Shown: piece by piece, positions 51,171 through 59,991 of the stretch
Layout: each line of letters opens with the position of its first letter
Numbering within the stretch: the stretch's first letter is position 1
Assembly: GCA_016125185.1 (NCBI GenBank)
Contig: WGMG01000008.1
Span: forward strand, 1 to 64,000
DNA: 64,000 nucleotides
Direction of reading: 5' to 3'
Source of the DNA: Armatimonadota bacterium
GTDB taxonomy: Bacteria; Armatimonadota; Fimbriimonadia; Fimbriimonadales; Fimbriimonadaceae
Program-made: the position numbers and the translations under genes
Notes under the pieces: generated by a model
What the model was told of the DNA's origin: nothing
Databases searched by the model: none
What the model saw: the letters and a program-made list of their open reading frames with translations, nothing else

Positions 51171-52982
51171 TTAGCTCTTCCTCGCGTACAGCCACCACTC
51201 GAAGGCCAGGAATCCCAGGCCGATCATGACGAAGATGCGCCAGTAGTCTTGGAGGCGGAAAGGGGTCTGAATCGCCTTGACCTTGCCGCCACCGAGGACG
51301 AGGTCGGGCTTGGTGGCGATGTCGCTTTCGGTGTCGCTTCGCAGGTTGGCGTACACGTTCTTCTTTTTGCCGTCGACGTTGGCGGTGTAGGTGCCCGCGA
51401 AGGGAATGGTCCGCCAGATCGCCTGGCCGTCTTTGGCGGCGACGGACTGGGAGAAGCCGTTGGGGCCGGAAATCTGGACATCGCCTTGGGCCCGGAAGGC
51501 GAAGGTCGCGCCGACGCGGGTAACGATGTCGGTAGAGTCGGCCTGCTTGGCCACGAAGTCGAGGATGTTGGCAATGAAGATGGGGAAGCCGACTTGGAGG
51601 GGGAAATCGCTGTCAAGGGTGTTGAAGGCGACGGCGATCTTCTTGGTATCGCCATCGTCGACGACCACCACCGGACCTTGGTTGGAATCGACGACGGTTC
51701 GCGCGCCCTGGTACGGTTTCAGCTTGACGCCGCGTTCGATGTAAGTGGAGCGGAAGTTGACGTCCTTTGTGATGGGCGAATCGGCGATGTCGGTTAGGCG
51801 AGGGGAATCGAGAGTTCCATTTGCGGTGGCACCGCTGGCTTCCGAGGTTGCTCCAAAGGAAAGCACGGCGCGGCTGGAGCAGGGTTCGGGTTTGACGCCA
51901 TCGAAGATGATGAGGTCGTACTTGGAGACCGGCCCTTTTTCGGAGACCGGTAGGGTTTCGTCCTTGGCGAGGCTGACGCGGGGATCAAGCAGAAGAGCGC
52001 GCTCAAGGAATGGGTTGCCTTTGGTGATGAGCAGGGTGCTGATGGCGGCGTTGGGGTCGGCGGCGGCGTACAGCTCGTTATCGGCGAGGAGGAGGTCCTT
52101 TGCATCGATTTTGGCGTGGAGCATATGGGCCGATGCAGGGGCGACGCAGGTGACGCCAGCCGACTTGAGCGACTGGATCGACAGTTTTTGGGTAAGGAGG
52201 AGGACGTTGTCGGCGTAGATATCGACCGTCGTCTCCGCCTTGTTCAGGCCGAAGTTCTTAACTCCGCAAAAGATTTCATTGCCGCGCGAAGTTTTGGCAG
52301 AGCCGAGGGCGGTGATGGCGAGGTTTTCTTGGCGGGTGCCGATGCTTTTGTAAACAACGGTGGCCTTGCCGGGGGCGAAGTTCTCGACTTTGGGGAAGCA
52401 ACCGTCGGAGATGACGAGGATGCGGGCCGAATCGAGACTACTCACGAGGGCCGACGCAAGGCGAAGGGCTTCGCCCATGTTGCCTTCTTCGTCGCTGGCG
52501 TGAATCTGGCTAAGGGCGGCGCGCTGTTTGGCGGGATCGTTGCTAAGCGAGAACGCGACACGGGGGACGGCTCCGGCCTCAATGAGGGCGAAGCGGTCGG
52601 ACGGTTTGCTGGTGTTGATGGCGGCGCGGACGAGGTCGAGCGCGTTATCAAAGCGGGAGGGCGAGACGTCGGTGGCGCGCATGGACGCCGAGGTGTCGAG
52701 GACGATGACGGTGGTCTCGCCGAGGAGCCCTTCTTGCCGCACCTGCGGCTGGGAGAAGGCGAAGCAGATCAGCGCGGCGACGATGAGCTGGAGGACCATC
52801 AGCCAGTTGAAACGGAGCCTTTGAAAGAGGCTATTGGCGCGGATTTCCTCGGTGTGCTGGGGCCAGAGAAAGGTGGCGGGAACGCGGACGTCTCGGCGGC
52901 GCATGCGGAGCAGATAGAGCGCGACGATGATGCCGGTAAGCGGCAAAAGCCAGAGGAGGTGCAGGGGGAGTTGGAGGCTCAT
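51171..52982 (-). CDS. BatA-like membrane protein with VWA domain
   Basis: 603 residues from ATG 52982, overlapping the DUF58 stop (ATGA). Helices at 8-25 and 59-77 flank 'LYLLRMRRRDVRVPATFLWPQ', the BatA N-terminal domain. The VWA domain has MIDAS Asp96-x-Ser98-x-Ser100 ('IVLDTSASMRATDVSPSR'), then 'RILVISDGCFPKVENF'. A long exported strand-rich part and a final helix ('DYWRIFVMIGLGFLAFEWWLY') close the protein. The longer upstream frame is antisense-like and was dropped. Works with DUF58 and MoxR. Confidence 0.93.
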   Translation of the reverse strand: MSLQLPLHLLWLLPLTGIIVALYLLRMRRRDVRVPATFLWPQHTEEIRANSLFQRLRFNWLMVLQLIVAALICFAFSQPQVRQEGLLGETTVIVLDTSASMRATDVSPSRFDNALDLVRAAINTSKPSDRFALIEAGAVPRVAFSLSNDPAKQRAALSQIHASDEEGNMGEALRLASALVSSLDSARILVISDGCFPKVENFAPGKATVVYKSIGTRQENLAITALGSAKTSRGNEIFCGVKNFGLNKAETTVDIYADNVLLLTQKLSIQSLKSAGVTCVAPASAHMLHAKIDAKDLLLADNELYAAADPNAAISTLLITKGNPFLERALLLDPRVSLAKDETLPVSEKGPVSKYDLIIFDGVKPEPCSSRAVLSFGATSEASGATANGTLDSPRLTDIADSPITKDVNFRSTYIERGVKLKPYQGARTVVDSNQGPVVVVDDGDTKKIAVAFNTLDSDFPLQVGFPIFIANILDFVAKQADSTDIVTRVGATFAFRAQGDVQISGPNGFSQSVAAKDGQAIWRTIPFAGTYTANVDGKKKNVYANLRSDTESDIATKPDLVLGGGKVKAIQTPFRLQDYWRIFVMIGLGFLAFEWWLYARKS

Positions 52983-53866
52983 TCGAACCATCCTGCGGGC
53001 TTGAGCTTGCGCACCATCACCTGTTCTAGCGAGTCGCTGGTGCGGATGAGGACGTGGCGTCCGCCGGTGCGTTTGGCGGCGTCGGCAATGGTGAGGATGT
53101 GGTCTTCCAGGCTCTTTCGGTATTGGAGCAGAGTGTCGCGGTTGATCGTGATTTCGGTTGTGCCGGTGTTTTCGGAGTCGATGAGTCGGAGGTCGCCTTC
53201 GAGATCGGGGTCGATTTCGGCGTCGCTGAGGATTTGGGCGAACCAAACCTCGAAACCACGGCCGCCGAGGGCGCGGATGGTGGCGGGAAGCTCGGGATCG
53301 AGGCCGTCGCTGGCGAGGATGAGGATGCCATTGCGAAGATTGGACCGGAGGATGGAGCGGAGACTGTCGTTGAGGGTTTCCTGGTTCAGTTCACCAGCGG
53401 CGCGCTGAATGCCGTCCATCAGCCGGAAGGCGGACGATCGTCCGCGCAGGATGGCGGAGGGCGGCTGTTTGGCTCCGATGACTTTCAGACGAACGCCATC
53501 GCCGCCAATGAGGCCCACGTAGCCGAATGCCATCGCATACTTTTGGGCGAGGGCGAACTTGGATGGTTCGCCAAAGTGCATGCTCGGCGAACCATCGAGG
53601 CAGAGGTACACGATGAGGTCTTCCTCGTCCTGATACGTCCGCATGACGGGCGTATCGAGGCGGGCGAGGACGTTCCAGTCGAGGTGGCGAAGGTCGTCGC
53701 CTTCCGAGTAGTTGCGGAAGTCGGCAAACTCGATGGAAACGCCTTTCTGCTTGCTGATTCGCTCGCCTTTGGACGCGCCGCGATACACCCGGCTCGGCCT
53801 CAGCCGCAGGGTTTCGAGGGCGCGCAATTCGCGAGATTCCAGCAGTCCCGACGTTTCCGTAGACAT
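52979..53866 (-). CDS. DUF58 family protein
   Basis: 295 residues. DUF58 core 'ADFRNYSEGDDLRHLDWNVLARLDTPVMRTYQDEEDLIVYLCLDGSPSM' (read across residues 48-97), where D-x-S-x-S is the VWA-like metal site, then 'ILILASDGLDPELPATIRAL'. DUF58 genes nearly always follow moxR, as here (6 bp). No membrane helix is seen, so it should be cytoplasmic, linking MoxR to the VWA membrane proteins. Confidence 0.95.
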   Translation of the reverse strand: MSTETSGLLESRELRALETLRLRPSRVYRGASKGERISKQKGVSIEFADFRNYSEGDDLRHLDWNVLARLDTPVMRTYQDEEDLIVYLCLDGSPSMHFGEPSKFALAQKYAMAFGYVGLIGGDGVRLKVIGAKQPPSAILRGRSSAFRLMDGIQRAAGELNQETLNDSLRSILRSNLRNGILILASDGLDPELPATIRALGGRGFEVWFAQILSDAEIDPDLEGDLRLIDSENTGTTEITINRDTLLQYRKSLEDHILTIADAAKRTGGRHVLIRTSDSLEQVMVRKLKPAGWFE

Positions 53867-53872
53867 CGGCGG

Positions 53873-54862
53873 TTAGACTTTGATCGGGTCCTTGTCGCGC
53901 GAATCGACGTGCATCAAGACGGCGCGAATGATGGTGTCGGCCGAGACGTTGTCGGCTTCGGCTTCGAAGTTGAGGATGAGTCGGTGCCGGAGCACTTGGC
54001 TTGCCGATGCGGTCAAATCTTCCTTCGCAACGTTGAACCGACCTTCGAGCAAGGCGCGAATCTTGGCGGCGGTGATGAGCGACTGAGCGCCGCGCGGCGA
54101 CGAGCCGTAGCGAACATACCGCTTGACGTCCTCGCAGGGGCGGTCCGAATCGGGGTGGGTGCCGAGGACGATCTGAAGCGCGTAGTCGAGAACGGCATCG
54201 CTGATCGGGACTTCGCGAGCCAGAGCGCGCATCTTCAAGACGTCTTCGCCGTGGGCAACGGCGGTGATCTCGTCGGAATGGGTTCCCGTCGTGCGTTGGA
54301 CGATGGCCTTGAGTTCGTTCTTGGTGGGGAACGGGACGAGGAGTTTGAAGAAGAAGCGGTCGAGTTGGGCCTCGGGAAGCGGGTAGGTGCCTTCCTGCTC
54401 CACCGGGTTTTGGGTCGCCATGACGAGGAACGGCTCGCTGAGGTCGTGCCGCTTGCCGCCGACGGTGACCGATCGTTCCTGCATCGCTTCCAGCAGGGAT
54501 GATTGAGTCTTGGGCGTCGCGCGGTTGATTTCGTCGGCGAGAACGATGTTGGCGAAGATCGGCCCTTTGCGGAACTCAAACATGCGGTTGTCGTTCAGTA
54601 CGTTGGTGCCGGTGACGTCGGCCGGCATCATGTCCGGGGTGAACTGGATGCGCGAGAAGTCGAGCGACAGCGCCTGGGATAGCGACTTGACGAGGAGCGT
54701 CTTGCCGAGGCCGGGCATGCCTTCGAGGAGGATGTGGCCGTTGGCGGCTAGGCCGATGAGGACCGATTCGACGATGTCGTCTTGGCCGACGATGACCTTG
54801 TTGACCTCGGTTTTGATGCGGGTAAAGGTCTCACGAAACCAGGTGGCTTGTTCTGCTGACAT
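53873..54862 (-). CDS. MoxR-family AAA+ ATPase (second copy)
   Basis: 329 residues. Walker A 'GMPGLGKT' (48-55), 'RIQFTPDMMPADVTGTNVL', Walker B 'IVLADEINRATPKTQSSLLEAMQER', sensor 1 'FLVMATQNPVEQEGTYPLPEAQLDRF' and sensor 2 'YVRYGSSPRGAQSLI'. MoxR proteins act as chaperones that insert metals or activate VWA-containing partners. Followed by DUF58 and two VWA genes in one run. Confidence 0.97.
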   Translation of the reverse strand: MSAEQATWFRETFTRIKTEVNKVIVGQDDIVESVLIGLAANGHILLEGMPGLGKTLLVKSLSQALSLDFSRIQFTPDMMPADVTGTNVLNDNRMFEFRKGPIFANIVLADEINRATPKTQSSLLEAMQERSVTVGGKRHDLSEPFLVMATQNPVEQEGTYPLPEAQLDRFFFKLLVPFPTKNELKAIVQRTTGTHSDEITAVAHGEDVLKMRALAREVPISDAVLDYALQIVLGTHPDSDRPCEDVKRYVRYGSSPRGAQSLITAAKIRALLEGRFNVAKEDLTASASQVLRHRLILNFEAEADNVSADTIIRAVLMHVDSRDKDPIKV

Positions 54863-54865
54863 AGT

Positions 54866-56557
54866 TCACTTCTTCAGGCTTTCGAAATAGCGTTTCACGC
54901 GGGTTTGATACTGCTTGGGAATCTCGTTTTGGCTGAGGGCGGATTCCGCTTTTTTGGTGTAGGTGGGCAGGACGTTTTGGTAGGGGACCGACGACTTGGT
55001 GCCCTTGAAGGTTGGGGCCTTGATCTCGTAGGTCATCTCCAGTCCAGGACGGGTGTCGTCGCGTTCGGTGGGCGCGAAGATCGGCTTGGCGGAACCCTTG
55101 CCCTGCTCGGCCTTGCCGAGGTTGACGTGGCCGGTGTCGGCGATCATGACGTCGTTATCTGGGCCGGGGGCCGGTCCGCCCATGCCAAGCCCGAGACCTA
55201 AGCCAAGGCCCAGGCAAAGCCCGTTGCATTGGCCACCCATCTGGCCATTCTTCAGCGCTTCGAGAAGCTTTTGAAGGTATTCCTTGCGGGCGTCATCGTC
55301 GGCCAGTTGCTTTAGCAACTCCTCGATCTTTTTGCGCATTTCTTCGAGTTCGGCCTTGGAGAGCTTCGGGCGCGAAGCGCCGTGGGTTTGCTGTTCAGCA
55401 TTCTGGCGGAGCTTGGCGGCGGCTTCCTGGATTTCCTTCCACATCGGGTCGTTGAAAATCTTGCTGAGGACGTCTCGCGCCTGTTGGGACAGTTGGAGAT
55501 TTGCGTAGTCCTTCTGTGCCTGTTGGGCGGCCTTCATAGCCTCGTCGAGTTCTTTTTGTGTCGCGTTGATCTGGTTTTCGAGGTCGTGCTTGGCCTTCTC
55601 GTCGAGACCTGGCTTGTTGAGTTGAGCCTTAAGGCTGTCGAGCTTCTTTTGCAGTTCGTCGACCTTCTTTTCCGCGTCGGACTTGTGCTGGGCGGCGGCA
55701 TCCATTTTCTGCTGGAACTCTTGGTCGCTCAGCTTGACGTCGGACATGTTGGCCTTTTCCAAACCTGCTTTCTGCAGTTCGGCCTGCATCATCTTGTCCT
55801 TGACGGTGTCGGCTTGGTCGATCCTTTCGAGGCTCTGCTCGCCCATCTTCTTTTCGAGTTCATCGGCTTTTTTCGACAGTTCCTCGGCGCGGGTCATGGC
55901 TTCTTTGGGGTCGAGGCGAGCCTTGTCGTAGTCCTTCTGCAGCTTCTGCAAATCCTTCTGCAAAGCCATGAGCTCGGGATTAGTGCTCTGCTTGTTCGTG
56001 TCGTCGTCGAAGATCGCTTTGCGGAGCTCTTCGAGGCGCTTCGCCTCCTTGCTCATGGCGGCTTTGGCGGCGAGGTCCTCTTTGGAGAGGAACATCTTGG
56101 AGTTTGCAAAGAAGAGGATGACGGCGATGGCGCAAATGCCGACAACCGCAAGCAGGTGGAACCGCTTGAGGCGCAACGGATAGAGCGAGCTTGGCTTGAG
56201 GCCACCCAGGTGAGCGGTGGCGTCCTCGGCCAACAGTTGACCAAACAAACCTTCATCGCCCGGGACCTCGGCGGAGGTGCCAAGGCGATCTTTGAGGTCG
56301 GCTCGACGGTCGATGCTTCGGGCTACGGCGACATCATCGATGCGACGAAGGCCACGGATCGCCGCGCCGATTAGGGCGCACACGGCGAGGACGACGCCAA
56401 ACTGACTCCACTCAAAGTAGTAAACGCCCCTCCAATCGAGGACGGCCCAAACGATGCCGATGACCGAGGCGACGGCAAGACCGGCGAACGCGCCTTCGAC
56501 GAAGAGCAGGAATTTGATCCTTCTCTTAAACGGCTGGAACTGTTTGGTTGCGATCAT
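54866..56557 (-). CDS. membrane protein with long coiled coil
   Basis: 563 residues. Two N-terminal helices (about 13-35 and 38-57), a third near 130-148, then about 280 residues of charged heptads ('LQKDLQKLQKDYDKARLDPKEAMTRAEELSKKADELEKKM' and so on), and a short glycine/leucine stretch ('GQCNGLCLGLGLGLGLGMGG', about 430-450) before a proline-rich end. The layout recalls DUF4175-type proteins found beside VWA genes. It overlaps the ABC-2 permease stop by 4 bases. A spacer or scaffold across the periplasm would fit; unproven. Confidence 0.8.
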   Translation of the reverse strand: MIATKQFQPFKRRIKFLLFVEGAFAGLAVASVIGIVWAVLDWRGVYYFEWSQFGVVLAVCALIGAAIRGLRRIDDVAVARSIDRRADLKDRLGTSAEVPGDEGLFGQLLAEDATAHLGGLKPSSLYPLRLKRFHLLAVVGICAIAVILFFANSKMFLSKEDLAAKAAMSKEAKRLEELRKAIFDDDTNKQSTNPELMALQKDLQKLQKDYDKARLDPKEAMTRAEELSKKADELEKKMGEQSLERIDQADTVKDKMMQAELQKAGLEKANMSDVKLSDQEFQQKMDAAAQHKSDAEKKVDELQKKLDSLKAQLNKPGLDEKAKHDLENQINATQKELDEAMKAAQQAQKDYANLQLSQQARDVLSKIFNDPMWKEIQEAAAKLRQNAEQQTHGASRPKLSKAELEEMRKKIEELLKQLADDDARKEYLQKLLEALKNGQMGGQCNGLCLGLGLGLGLGMGGPAPGPDNDVMIADTGHVNLGKAEQGKGSAKPIFAPTERDDTRPGLEMTYEIKAPTFKGTKSSVPYQNVLPTYTKKAESALSQNEIPKQYQTRVKRYFESLKK

Positions 56558-58206
56558 TGGGGAGCCTCCGTGGGCTTTTCAAGGATGCGTGCAGACTGCT
56601 TCGCGACGTTTGGAATTGTCGCGAGCGCGAGAATGACACATAGACATAGTAAGGCAAGACTATGCAATCCGGCTATGCCGGCGACTTCGACACCGCAAAA
56701 AGTGCTCGTGAGCGGATTGACGGCCCAGATTCCGCTGGCAGTTTCCACGCTACCACCATCAACGATGGCGAACAGAGCGGTGGGCAGAATGAGGGCGAGG
56801 ACAAAGAAGAAAAGGGAGATGGTGCGACCGCGGGAAAGCAGCGGTACGCGGCTAACCGAGAACCAGCCGAGGAGAAAGGCGATAAGCCAGATATCGAGGG
56901 CGAGCAAGACGAACATCAGAAAAGATGTCGAAAAGGGATCGAGGACTTCAATCGATGACACGGTTGTCGGGCCGCCAAACCTTCGAAAAGCCATGGCGGT
57001 CGGTGCGCTGGCGACGCCCCAAGCGTAGGCCGCGACGCAGGTAGCAAACAAGAGCAGGAGGTAGGGCAAGTGTCCGCTTGGCCGACCGGACAGGATATGC
57101 CGGATGTTGAAGAAGCCGTTGGGACGGTGCCGCCGGAGGTCATTGAAGCCGAAGCTGGACAAATACGGCACGATGATCATGCCGAGCACAAACAGGAGGA
57201 TGAAGACCGACCGTCCGTGGAAGATTTGAAGGGCGGTCTTGACCGTGACCGATGTCGAGGTCGTCGTGTAGGGGAGCATCGTGCGGAGGGCGGGGTCCAT
57301 GGAAAAACCGACGAGGAACGCCAGTGCGCCGATATAGATGAGACCGTGGACGCGAAGGCCGCGAATCTCCTTTGAATTGCCCGGAGCGATCAGGCTGCCG
57401 GCGGCCAGGATCAGAAACTTGACGATGCAGAGTTGGAGGACAATCGAGAGGATCCAAGTGGGAACCTCGTGCCCGAAAACCGGCCAGGTTTGATCGGCAG
57501 CGAAGGGGAAGGCGATGGGATTCAGGCTCCCGAACGGGTTGACCTGCGTGAAGGGCGAACCGGAGAAGCCCGATGTGACGCCCAGGAGTAGGAAGGTGAC
57601 GATGAAGTAGCAGCCGACCGCCAGATAGGTCCAAATAATGGCGGGCAGCACCTTGGAACAGAGCGTCGACAGCAGGAGCCCAAAGGACGCGCAGACGAGC
57701 CCATAGAACGAGAATTGAAGGAAGGTTAGGAATAGCTGGCCCCAGGTTGCACCGCCAAGGGTGACGCTGACGGCGCAGATCGGAAGCGAGAGCACGAGCA
57801 ACAGCCAAACGTACCGGAAGGAGCCGATGAGCTTGCCGACGAGGTAATACTTGGGCTCGGTCGGGGCAGAAAAGACGAGATCGAGGGATCGGCGCTGTTT
57901 TTCGGTGACGATCGCGAAGGCGCCCATGCTGGGGGCGGCGATGGTGATCACGATGCCCAGCGAGACCAGGGTCGCGTAATAGAATTCTTGCAGGCGGCTC
58001 TGGGCAGTGGCGAGGCTTTCTGCCGCGTAGCCTCCCATCGAGCTGTTATAGAACAGGAGGAGCACTCCGCCCATGACGAAGAGGTACAGGGTGAAGAGGA
58101 CGGCGGCGCGACTGCCTCGGAGCTGGATGCGCATGTCGCGCGTGGCGGTGGCGTTCCCGATATAGGTTCGCTTGAGCCTTAACAGCCAGTCCGCCGTCGA
58201 GAACAT
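56554..58206 (-). CDS. ABC-2 type permease (two six-helix halves)
   Basis: 550 residues with about 12 membrane helices. The first half has 'SMGAFAIVTEKQRRSLDLVFSAPTEPKYYLVGKLIGSFRYVWLLLVLSLPI', the ABC-2 coupling region after helix 2. The second half repeats a permease-like layout from about 320 ('RSVFILLFVLGMIIVPYLSSFGF'). It lies 2 bp after the ATPase gene. With that ATPase and the 59107 permease it forms an ABC-2 exporter or a mechanotransducer, as in GldA/GldF complexes. Confidence 0.9.
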   Translation of the reverse strand: MFSTADWLLRLKRTYIGNATATRDMRIQLRGSRAAVLFTLYLFVMGGVLLLFYNSSMGGYAAESLATAQSRLQEFYYATLVSLGIVITIAAPSMGAFAIVTEKQRRSLDLVFSAPTEPKYYLVGKLIGSFRYVWLLLVLSLPICAVSVTLGGATWGQLFLTFLQFSFYGLVCASFGLLLSTLCSKVLPAIIWTYLAVGCYFIVTFLLLGVTSGFSGSPFTQVNPFGSLNPIAFPFAADQTWPVFGHEVPTWILSIVLQLCIVKFLILAAGSLIAPGNSKEIRGLRVHGLIYIGALAFLVGFSMDPALRTMLPYTTTSTSVTVKTALQIFHGRSVFILLFVLGMIIVPYLSSFGFNDLRRHRPNGFFNIRHILSGRPSGHLPYLLLLFATCVAAYAWGVASAPTAMAFRRFGGPTTVSSIEVLDPFSTSFLMFVLLALDIWLIAFLLGWFSVSRVPLLSRGRTISLFFFVLALILPTALFAIVDGGSVETASGIWAVNPLTSTFCGVEVAGIAGLHSLALLCLCVILALATIPNVAKQSARILEKPTEAPQ

Positions 58207-58208
58207 GG

Positions 58209-59132
58209 TTAGTTTACGTCTCCGGTGGTGAGCTTGAGGAAGACGTCTTCGAGGTCGGCTTCGTCTTCGCAGAAAGTGACAACGCGGTGACCGGCGTCGA
58301 TGATCGCCTTGAGGTAGTCAGCCTGCTCGGGATCGCTTCCGGCAAACTCGACGAGCATCTCGTCTTGACCGACCCGTTCGCACTTCTCGACGTTGGGACG
58401 AGTGGTGGAAAAGGTTTCGAGGGCGGCGAGATCGCTAGCGGTACGAATGCGAATGAGCTTGGTCGGGCGGATGCTACGGACAACGGAGGCGACATCGCCA
58501 AAGGCGAGCAGGTTGCCGCGCTCGATGATGCCGACACAGTTACAGAAGTCGGAAAGCTCGGGCAGAATGTGGGAGGAGACGATGACGATCTTGCCCATGT
58601 TGCCAAGTTCGGCGATGAGACCCTTCAGTTCAGCGCGGGCGCGTGGGTCAAGGCCAGAAGCCGGTTCATCGAGGAGGAGGAGCTTGGGATCGTGGACGAG
58701 ACATCGGGCAAGGCAAAGGCGCTGCTGCATGCCGCGTGAGAGCGACTGGACGAACGAGTACTTCTTAATCGTCAGGTCGGTGAGTTCCAGTACCTCGTCG
58801 ATGACTTTGTCTCGTTTTTGGACGCCGTAGATCGAGGCGAAGAAGTCGAGGTATTCCCAGACTTTGACGTCGTCGTACAGACCGAAGAAGTCGGGCATGT
58901 AGCCGATCATCCGGCGAATCTCCATCGGGTTTTCGAGGATGTCAACACCGTTGAGGGTGGCGGTCCCGGACGTCGGCTCCAACAGGGTGGCGATCATGCG
59001 GATCGTCGTTGTTTTGCCGGCTCCGTTGCTTCCGATAAAGCCGAAGATGTCGCCTGGCTTGAGGCTGAACGAGATGCCTTGGACGGCGGTAAATCCGCCG
59101 TACGTCTTATGCAGGTTTTTTACTTCGAGCAT
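58209..59132 (-). CDS. ABC-2 transporter ATPase (GldA/CcmA-like)
   Basis: 307 residues from ATG 59132; a longer frame adds 14 residues lying in the permease gene. 'LEVKNLHKTYGGFTAVQGISFSL', Walker A 'GSNGAGKT' (34-41), 'MRMIG..PDFFGLYDDVKVWEYLDFFA' region, signature 'LSRGMQQRL' near 130, Walker B 'LLLLDEPASGLDPRARAELKGL', then a ~90-residue C-terminal domain common in ABC-2 ATPases. Drives the two ABC-2 permeases encoded on each side; its start overlaps the upstream permease by 26 bases. Confidence 0.95.
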   Translation of the reverse strand: MLEVKNLHKTYGGFTAVQGISFSLKPGDIFGFIGSNGAGKTTTIRMIATLLEPTSGTATLNGVDILENPMEIRRMIGYMPDFFGLYDDVKVWEYLDFFASIYGVQKRDKVIDEVLELTDLTIKKYSFVQSLSRGMQQRLCLARCLVHDPKLLLLDEPASGLDPRARAELKGLIAELGNMGKIVIVSSHILPELSDFCNCVGIIERGNLLAFGDVASVVRSIRPTKLIRIRTASDLAALETFSTTRPNVEKCERVGQDEMLVEFAGSDPEQADYLKAIIDAGHRVVTFCEDEADLEDVFLKLTTGDVN

Positions 59133-59991
59133 TGGTCTTGGACTTGGGAATGAATTTGACTTCGTTGTCGGCAAAGATGAGAGTCTTGGTGGCCCATGCC
59201 AACATAGTGGCGGTCACGATTAGTTGAAAGATGAGGTGGCCGATGACGAGCGTCATACGGTCCATGCTCGCCGCCGAAAAACGTTCGCCGGAGGAACCGT
59301 AATCGTAAGCGTGCTCCATCCCAATTCGGCTCATGACGTCGATGGGCGAGAGGAGGCTGTTAATGAACGATCCAGTGAACGAATTGAAGGCGTTGGAGAA
59401 GGCGGGCAAGAAGAAGAAGTAGAGAAGGACGATGGCGATGGTGACGCCCAACGCAATCAACGGCCGACGCACCCGAGCAGAGATGAGGATGGTCATCGCG
59501 ATCAGCGACGCGCCCTGGGCGAAGACAACAATGCTGGCGAGGAGGATGTCGTCGAGTTGGACCTTCGTCATGAAGGTTGCATCGATGAGGACCGGGATCA
59601 AGAACAAGCCGAACGCCATCGCGAGCCCGGCAAAGGCGCCCATGAACTTGCCCACGATGATCTGGCCGTGGGTGATGGGGGCGACGAGCAGCATGTCCCA
59701 ACTTCGGCGTTCCCGCTCTCCCGCGATCGATGCGTGAAGCATCAGCGGAATCGCGAAGAACATGAGGACCATAAATCCGCCGATGAGGAGGATTGGGGGG
59801 ATGTCGCCACGGTAGTAGACGCAGATGATGGCGAACAAGGCGTAGCAGACGAGGACGATGCCGATGCCACCGTTGACGGCGACGGACGAGCCTCTAAACG
59901 ACAGGAATCGCTTTCGGAAGCGGGTCACCTCGGCCATCATCGGATTCTGGGTGAACAGAGTCTGCACCCACGACTTCTTTGGTGCGTTCAT
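59107..59991 (-). CDS. ABC-2 type permease (GldF-like)
   Basis: 294 residues with six helices (about 36-58, 66-88, 112-135, 145-165, 172-192, 240-262). The coupling region 'MLHASIAGERERRSWDMLLVAPITHGQIIVGKFMGAFAGL' is characteristic of ABC-2 permeases. ATG 59991 overlaps the previous stop. Gene order (Gld-like auxiliary protein, permease, ATPase, second permease) resembles gliding-motility or NosY/NatB-like exporter loci. Confidence 0.92.
   Translation of the reverse strand: MNAPKKSWVQTLFTQNPMMAEVTRFRKRFLSFRGSSVAVNGGIGIVLVCYALFAIICVYYRGDIPPILLIGGFMVLMFFAIPLMLHASIAGERERRSWDMLLVAPITHGQIIVGKFMGAFAGLAMAFGLFLIPVLIDATFMTKVQLDDILLASIVVFAQGASLIAMTILISARVRRPLIALGVTIAIVLLYFFFLPAFSNAFNSFTGSFINSLLSPIDVMSRIGMEHAYDYGSSGERFSAASMDRMTLVIGHLIFQLIVTATMLAWATKTLIFADNEVKFIPKSKTNARSKKPA

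Noticed and set aside
50229-51797. 522-codon plus-strand frame opposite the VWA genes
   Set aside because: Gly/Asp/Glu/Val-rich mirror of codon bias on the minus strand; VWA motifs and overlaps prove the minus-strand genes.
53054-54502. 482-codon plus-strand frame opposite DUF58 and MoxR
   Set aside because: Antisense shadow; DUF58 and Walker motifs are on the minus strand.
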